From positions 197,001 to 261,000 of the forward strand of contig NW_024427589.1 in NCBI RefSeq assembly GCF_017562075.2: DNA of 64,000 bases. Reading direction: 5' to 3'. The notes under the pieces are model-generated. The model saw nothing but the letters and a program-made list of their open reading frames with translations, was not told where the DNA came from and did not search any database. Both the position numbers and the translations under genes were made by a program. Positions 59,611 to 64,000 of the stretch are shown here, in pieces. Positions within the stretch are counted from its first letter, which is position 1; each line of letters starts with the position of its first letter. Source of the stretch: Anopheles merus (lineage: Eukaryota; Arthropoda; Insecta; Diptera; Culicidae).

Positions 59611-59713
59611 TGGTCGAAGATTCTCTGCGCTCCGACTATTTTCAATATTATTCCGTGAAAACCTATTTCTTTGCTGAACCTGTTGCTGGTGTAGGTGACT
59701 TCACTACCTGCTT

Positions 59714-61049
59714 TTGTTTAACAACTGCATAACACCCGGAAACGTTTTCCGGCCCACAATCATTACGTCGCTTCAACATCACAATCAATCGCTCATCCAC
59801 AACGCAATGGCCGGTATTTGTTCCGCCTGCGCTAACGACATCGTAGCTGCTGATCGCATTGTGAAATGCCAGGGTTGGTGCAACTCTGAGTTTCACTTCT
59901 CATGCAGCGGTCTTTTTGAGGAACTGTCCGCTACTATAGAGTCCTGTGCACAACTTGTTTGGGCCTGTAAAGCTTTGTAAAGTTTCACAAGGATCCGCGT
60001 ACGGTCGTGTTGAGGTCATCCACCCCGTACAGTCACACTTCTGTCGACCTACTCCAGCATAGTCGACCTTAAAGTAAGCCTCCGTAGCGAGCTGTCACAA
60101 CAGATCACAGATAATAAGAGCGTGCTCCTGAAAGTGCTTAAGGACGAGATCCGTTCTTGTCTGTTTTCGTCGAACATCGCCACTGAATTGCCGTCACAAC
60201 AACCCATTCATCGAAAACCAGCAACATCGAATCCTGGATTGTTTACTTGAGAGGTCAACAATATTACATCGTCTCAACATTTTCCATCCTTGGCCGCATC
60301 ACTTAGTGTATGTGCGAGCGGACCGTCGTCTAACAATACCACCTAATAAACCGCTATCACCACTTCTTAGAGGATCCGGATCGCCGCTTGACTCAGATTC
60401 ATTGGATATCATTCCACACACTGACATGCGAATGTGGTTATTCTTTACACGTTTTGCCCCATCGGTCACCACTGAGCAAATCTCACACATGGTGCAAGTA
60501 CGTCTAGCACTCGACAAGCGGGATGTGTTCGTTCACCATCTTACGAAATTTGGCGCTGACGCCAGTACACTCTCATTTGTCTCATTTAAGGTGGGCATAC
60601 CAGTCATTCTACGCAGTAAGGCACCTGAGACATGGCCCTCCGCTCTAACGTACCGAGAGTTCCGTGACTACCGGACCAATAATATTAACACTAATGCTCT
60701 CGCAGCCGCCGATACAAATTCGATGCTTTAACATACACTCGATCACCCTGCCACTCTCACTACAGACACTTATCGTAATCCTCTCCCACGGTTAGGATTG
60801 AGCACACCAATACCAACTGCCAATACAGATCCGCTCGCGCAGCCTTTTGCGACTTCATATGATATGACCACCACAGATGCAGCTTTGTTTACAACCGAAC
60901 CACAACAGGACCTTAATGAGCGAATGCTTGTCACTACCACACCTACCAGGTCGCCTCCTGAATGCTTAGCCGCGCCTAAAAAAGGACCGAAGCGCGGAAA
61001 CGCTAAACGGACTGATGATTCTACCGACGCCGGGTCGTCAGACGAATAG
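59714..61049 (+). pseudogene. CR1-type ORF1 with PHD-like finger
   Basis: The ATG region AMAGICSACANDIVAADR opens a PHD-like finger (CSAC, CQGWCNSEFHFSC, later Cys and CKAL) at 59800-59980. Further pieces, in other frames, lie at 60306-60731 (MRMWLFFTRFAPSVTTEQ, VRLALDKRDVFVHHL, FVSFKVGIPVILRSK) and 60798-61049. The middle piece, with a paired charged and hydrophobic pattern, resembles the small nucleic-acid-binding domain usual after the PHD in such ORF1 proteins. ORF1 would bind element RNA. At least two frameshifts are present. Confidence 0.65.
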
Positions 61050-61099
61050 CAATCTAGCACTGCATCCGGCAATGCTCCTGAGAATCCCGATGCTCCGAA

Positions 61100-63900
61100 T
61101 CCACGCGTTGATATCTCGAATTCACCTAGTTTGGTACTTCCTAGCCTCTCATTGTTCTACCAAAATGTACGTGGTTTACGTACGAAAACCACTAATATTC
61201 GTCTGGCGTTGTCAGAATCCGAATACGATTTCATTATTCTCACCGAAACTTGGCTTACCCACTCCATACCTTCATCACTATTCTCTGATGAATATTATCA
61301 CATCTACAGGTGCGATAGGAATCCCTCCAACAGTGCCCTCTCACGCGGTGGGGATGTGTTAATTGCTTGTTCTACATCAATACCGACATGTGAAATCGCA
61401 TCGCCTAATAGCACACTTGAAAAATTGTGGATCAAAACATTGCTGCCAGGCGTCTCTGGCATCGGCGTCTCTGACATCGGCGTTGTTTACATTCCGCTTA
61501 GTCATGCGATTTTTTATACGTTATCGGCGATTTCAATAAACCCGGCATCAGATGGGAGCTGACAAATACATCGGATACCGAGGATAGCTCTCCGTGTTTC
61601 ACTTTTTCGCACTATGCACCGATATGCAACTCCGTGGCCAATATAGACTTCATTGATGGGATGAATAGCAACGGTTTATCTCAATTGAATGGCATTGTTA
61701 ATCAATTTGGACGCCAATTGGATCTAGTTTTTGCAAACTCAGCCGCAGTAAATATTTTGTGCAACTCGATCACCGCCCTTCAGAACCCTGCGAATGGTAC
61801 ACTGTCCCTAGGGAATTCCTTCCCATACGTCTCACGCTGTTACAATCCACTTCTTAGTGAAGACAGTCATCATCCTTCGTTGGATATGGTGATTCGTTTT
61901 CCCACGCAATTCTCCCGTAGCGCAAACAACCAGTCCCGCAGCAGTGTTATTTTTTCAAAATGGATGGGGAACGTATGAACTCTCTAATAGCGTCGTTTGA
62001 CCTTGATTTCGACTATTCCAATTTTAAGACGATCGACGAAGCCACGGAATCCTTTAGCGCGTTTATGCGCTCAGCGATTAATTACTGCGTTCCTGTTGCC
62101 CATCCTAAACCTGGTCCCGATTGGTCAAACGTATCCCTTCGACGGCTAAAGAAAATAAAATCTAAAGCTTACGATGATTACCACAGAACTAGATCAGCAT
62201 TGCATAGGAGAATATTTTTTGATGCACTGAATAATTATCGGCGACATAATCGTGTGCTCTACCGCTCCTACATACGCCGCACTGAAAGTCAACTTTTTAC
62301 GATACCGACGTGGTTCTGGATCTTCTGGAACAAACGACGCAACATAAGTGGTATTCCTTCATCCCTGAGCTACAATGCAGTAATTAGTACTGATACGTCC
62401 GATATTTGCGACACGTTTGCCGCTTCGCTGATGCATTTACTGTTCCAGTCGATGACCATAACTCACTTGCTGAAGCCACGAACAATACGCCTTCCGATGT
62501 GATTGATTTTATTTTACCGTCGATTGATGAAGTCACCGTAGTTCATGCACTCAATAATTTAAAACCGACGACTTCATGTGGGCCTGATAGCATTCCAGCG
62601 TACATCTTAAAACACTGCCGCCACTCAGTTGCACCCATCTTATCGAAAATATTTAATGCTTCATTAGCTTGCTCGAATGGTTCCGATTCATAAGAAGGGC
62701 AGCCATCTAGACTGCGGTACACAACTATTTGAGCCCGAGTCAGCACGGTTTTTTACCAAAGAGGTCTTCCACAACTAATCTTGTCGAATTTGTCGGTTAT
62801 TGTTTTGTCAACTTGGATCGTGGCATCCAAGCTGATGCAACATATATCGACTTTAAGGCCGCATTCGATAGCATATCGCATGTTTTTCTGCTTTCAAAGC
62901 TTAAAAAACTCGGTTTCGCTGATAACCTGGCTTCGCTTATACTTAACTGGTCGCTCATATCACATAAGTATCGGACCTCATCGCTCTCACACCTTTTCCA
63001 GTTCGTCCGGAGTCCCTGAAGGAAGTAATCTGGGCCCATTACTTTTTCTTATTTACATCAACGATCTATCGTTTGTGCTACTGGCGGGCCTACACCTCAT
63101 GTACGCCGACGATGTGAAAATATTTCTTCCTGTGAAAAATGCTAGTGACCGTCAACGCCAGATAGTCCTTGATGATCTCGATAGTTGGTGCATCAGAAAC
63201 GGACTAGAAGTATGTGTGGATAAATGTCAGTGCATTTCTTTCAGCAGAGCCCGAAGCCCTATCACATTTAATTACTCGATGAAAGACTCGCATCTTGTTC
63301 GAACGTCATGTATTGGCGACCTGGGAGTGTTACTAGATGAAAAACTTTCATTTCGTCCTCATATCGACAGCGTTATTGCGAAGGGAAACCAACTGCTTAA
63401 TGTTATAATGCGTACTTGCAGTGAATTCATCGATACCGTGTGCATCAAATCGATCTACTGTTCCGTTGTACGATCTTGTCTGGAGTACTGCTCTCCGGTT
63501 TGGTGCCCGCTTACTGTTGGTGATATAAATCAACTTGAAGCCTTGCAAAGGAAAATCACAAGGTACGCGATCCGGCTCCTTCCTTGGCAATTTCACCATA
63601 CTAGGCCTTCCTACAATCAGCGGTGTCTGCATCTCGGACTCGAAACACTCAGCAAACGGCGTCGAAATGCGCAATGCGTTTTTATCTTCCGGCTTCTCAA
63701 CGGCGAGATCGACTCCCCGCGACTCCCTCCCGAACACTGCGATCCAATTTCCATCTGCGCACCCCCGCACGTGTAATAACCATGGTCAGGGTCATGCTAT
63801 GCTTCGCATGTCATCGGAATTCAACGATGCATTAGAATTATTCGATTTCTGTTTGTCCACGTCAGCGTACAAGGAAAGATTGCTGTTTCGTGATGTGTAA
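61100..63900 (+). pseudogene. CR1-type endonuclease and reverse transcriptase
   Basis: The endonuclease begins near 61131 (LFYQNVRGLRTK, FIILTETWLT). The GDFN motif is read in another frame near 61525, and SEDSHHPSLDM near 61857. The RT has LKPTTSCGPDSIPAYIL, then a break: VPIHKKGSHLDCG (about 62672) jumps to QHGFLPKRSSTTNLVEF, so the segment between is deleted. Next come FKAAFDSISH, GVPEGSNLGPLLFLIYIND and LHLMYADDVKIF (YADD). The C-terminus (KRRRNAQCVFIFRLLNG) passes through a frameshift near 63770 and ends at about 63900 with KERLLFRDV. Several other frameshifts occur. Confidence 0.8.
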
Positions 63901-64000
63901 TGTATATGTCTGATGTATGTGTGAATTATTATATAAACGATTAGACCAATAGGTCCGTCTGTTTTTAATAAATAAATATAATAAATATAGTATAATATCG

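Larger units (their letters stand above)
59640..64000 (+). mobile_element. CR1-type non-LTR retrotransposon, degraded
   Basis: ORF1 with a PHD-like finger is followed by ORF2 with an apurinic-type endonuclease and an RT. The 3' end (63960-64000) is AATAAATAAATATAATAAAT-like, short tandem repeats rather than pure poly(A), as in CR1-group elements such as the Anopheles Q and T1 families. The clade is inferred from the RT end (LGVLLDEKLSF, KSIYCSVVRSCLEYCSPVW) and the PHD in ORF1. Many frameshifts and two deletions in the RT show an old, dead copy. The 5' limit is not defined, and the 3' end runs to the window edge. Confidence 0.8.

Overview
The window looks like a repeat-dense, probably heterochromatic block of a mosquito genome, most likely Anopheles. 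The pointers are two copies of a tRNA-derived SINE resembling SINE200, three BEL/Pao elements, a Ty3/gypsy element, RTE- and CR1-type non-LTR elements, a PIF/Harbinger transposon with MADF-BESS and nuclease genes, and an animal EnSpm/CMC-type transposase. The genus is inferred from remembered element types, not from a search. I find no intact host gene; the only host-like trace is a broken C2H2 zinc-finger remnant at 56.6-57.1 kb.

Layout. 0.5-8.1 kb: a degenerate Ty3/gypsy element on the minus strand, cut by a 666 bp TA-target MITE (1684-2349). 8146-20347: BEL element 1, minus strand, with 316 bp LTRs and a CCTGC target duplication; it has gag, pol and an env-like gene. Its 3' LTR is split by a 3.5 kb hAT-like element (8202-11726) whose ends carry 10-bp satellite arrays, and its protease region holds a SINE. 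20.8-31.2 kb: nested palindromes sharing a 41 bp terminal motif. The largest (22808-30839) has about 3.76 kb arms, each carrying a gene for a repeat-rich protein with a DUF4806-like C-terminus; one arm has a BEL-1 solo LTR. 34.4-42.7 kb: a decayed EnSpm/CMC-like transposon with a DUF4806 gene (plus strand) facing a transposase gene (minus strand), split by a full-length RTE element (36926-40178, 11 bp target duplication). 42.9-59.1 kb: a PIF/Harbinger unit whose MADF exon is split by BEL element 2 (42921-55977). BEL-2's own LTR is split by BEL element 3 (43019-49391), which in turn carries a SINE. 59.7-64.0 kb: a CR1-type element.

The insertions can be ordered because most sites are precise: excising the MITE, the two SINEs, BEL-3 or BEL-2 and one target-site copy restores a reading frame or an LTR of the right length. 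Most coding regions are pseudogenes with one to a few frameshifts or stops. BEL-3 is the youngest-looking element: by eye its two 211 bp LTRs are identical, yet its integrase lacks the expected catalytic Glu.

The best candidates for something new are the large palindrome with a duplicated DUF4806-like gene, the pairing of DUF4806 with an EnSpm-type transposase, and the hAT-like element built from inverted 10-bp arrays. All family names rest on motifs read by eye; no database search was possible.
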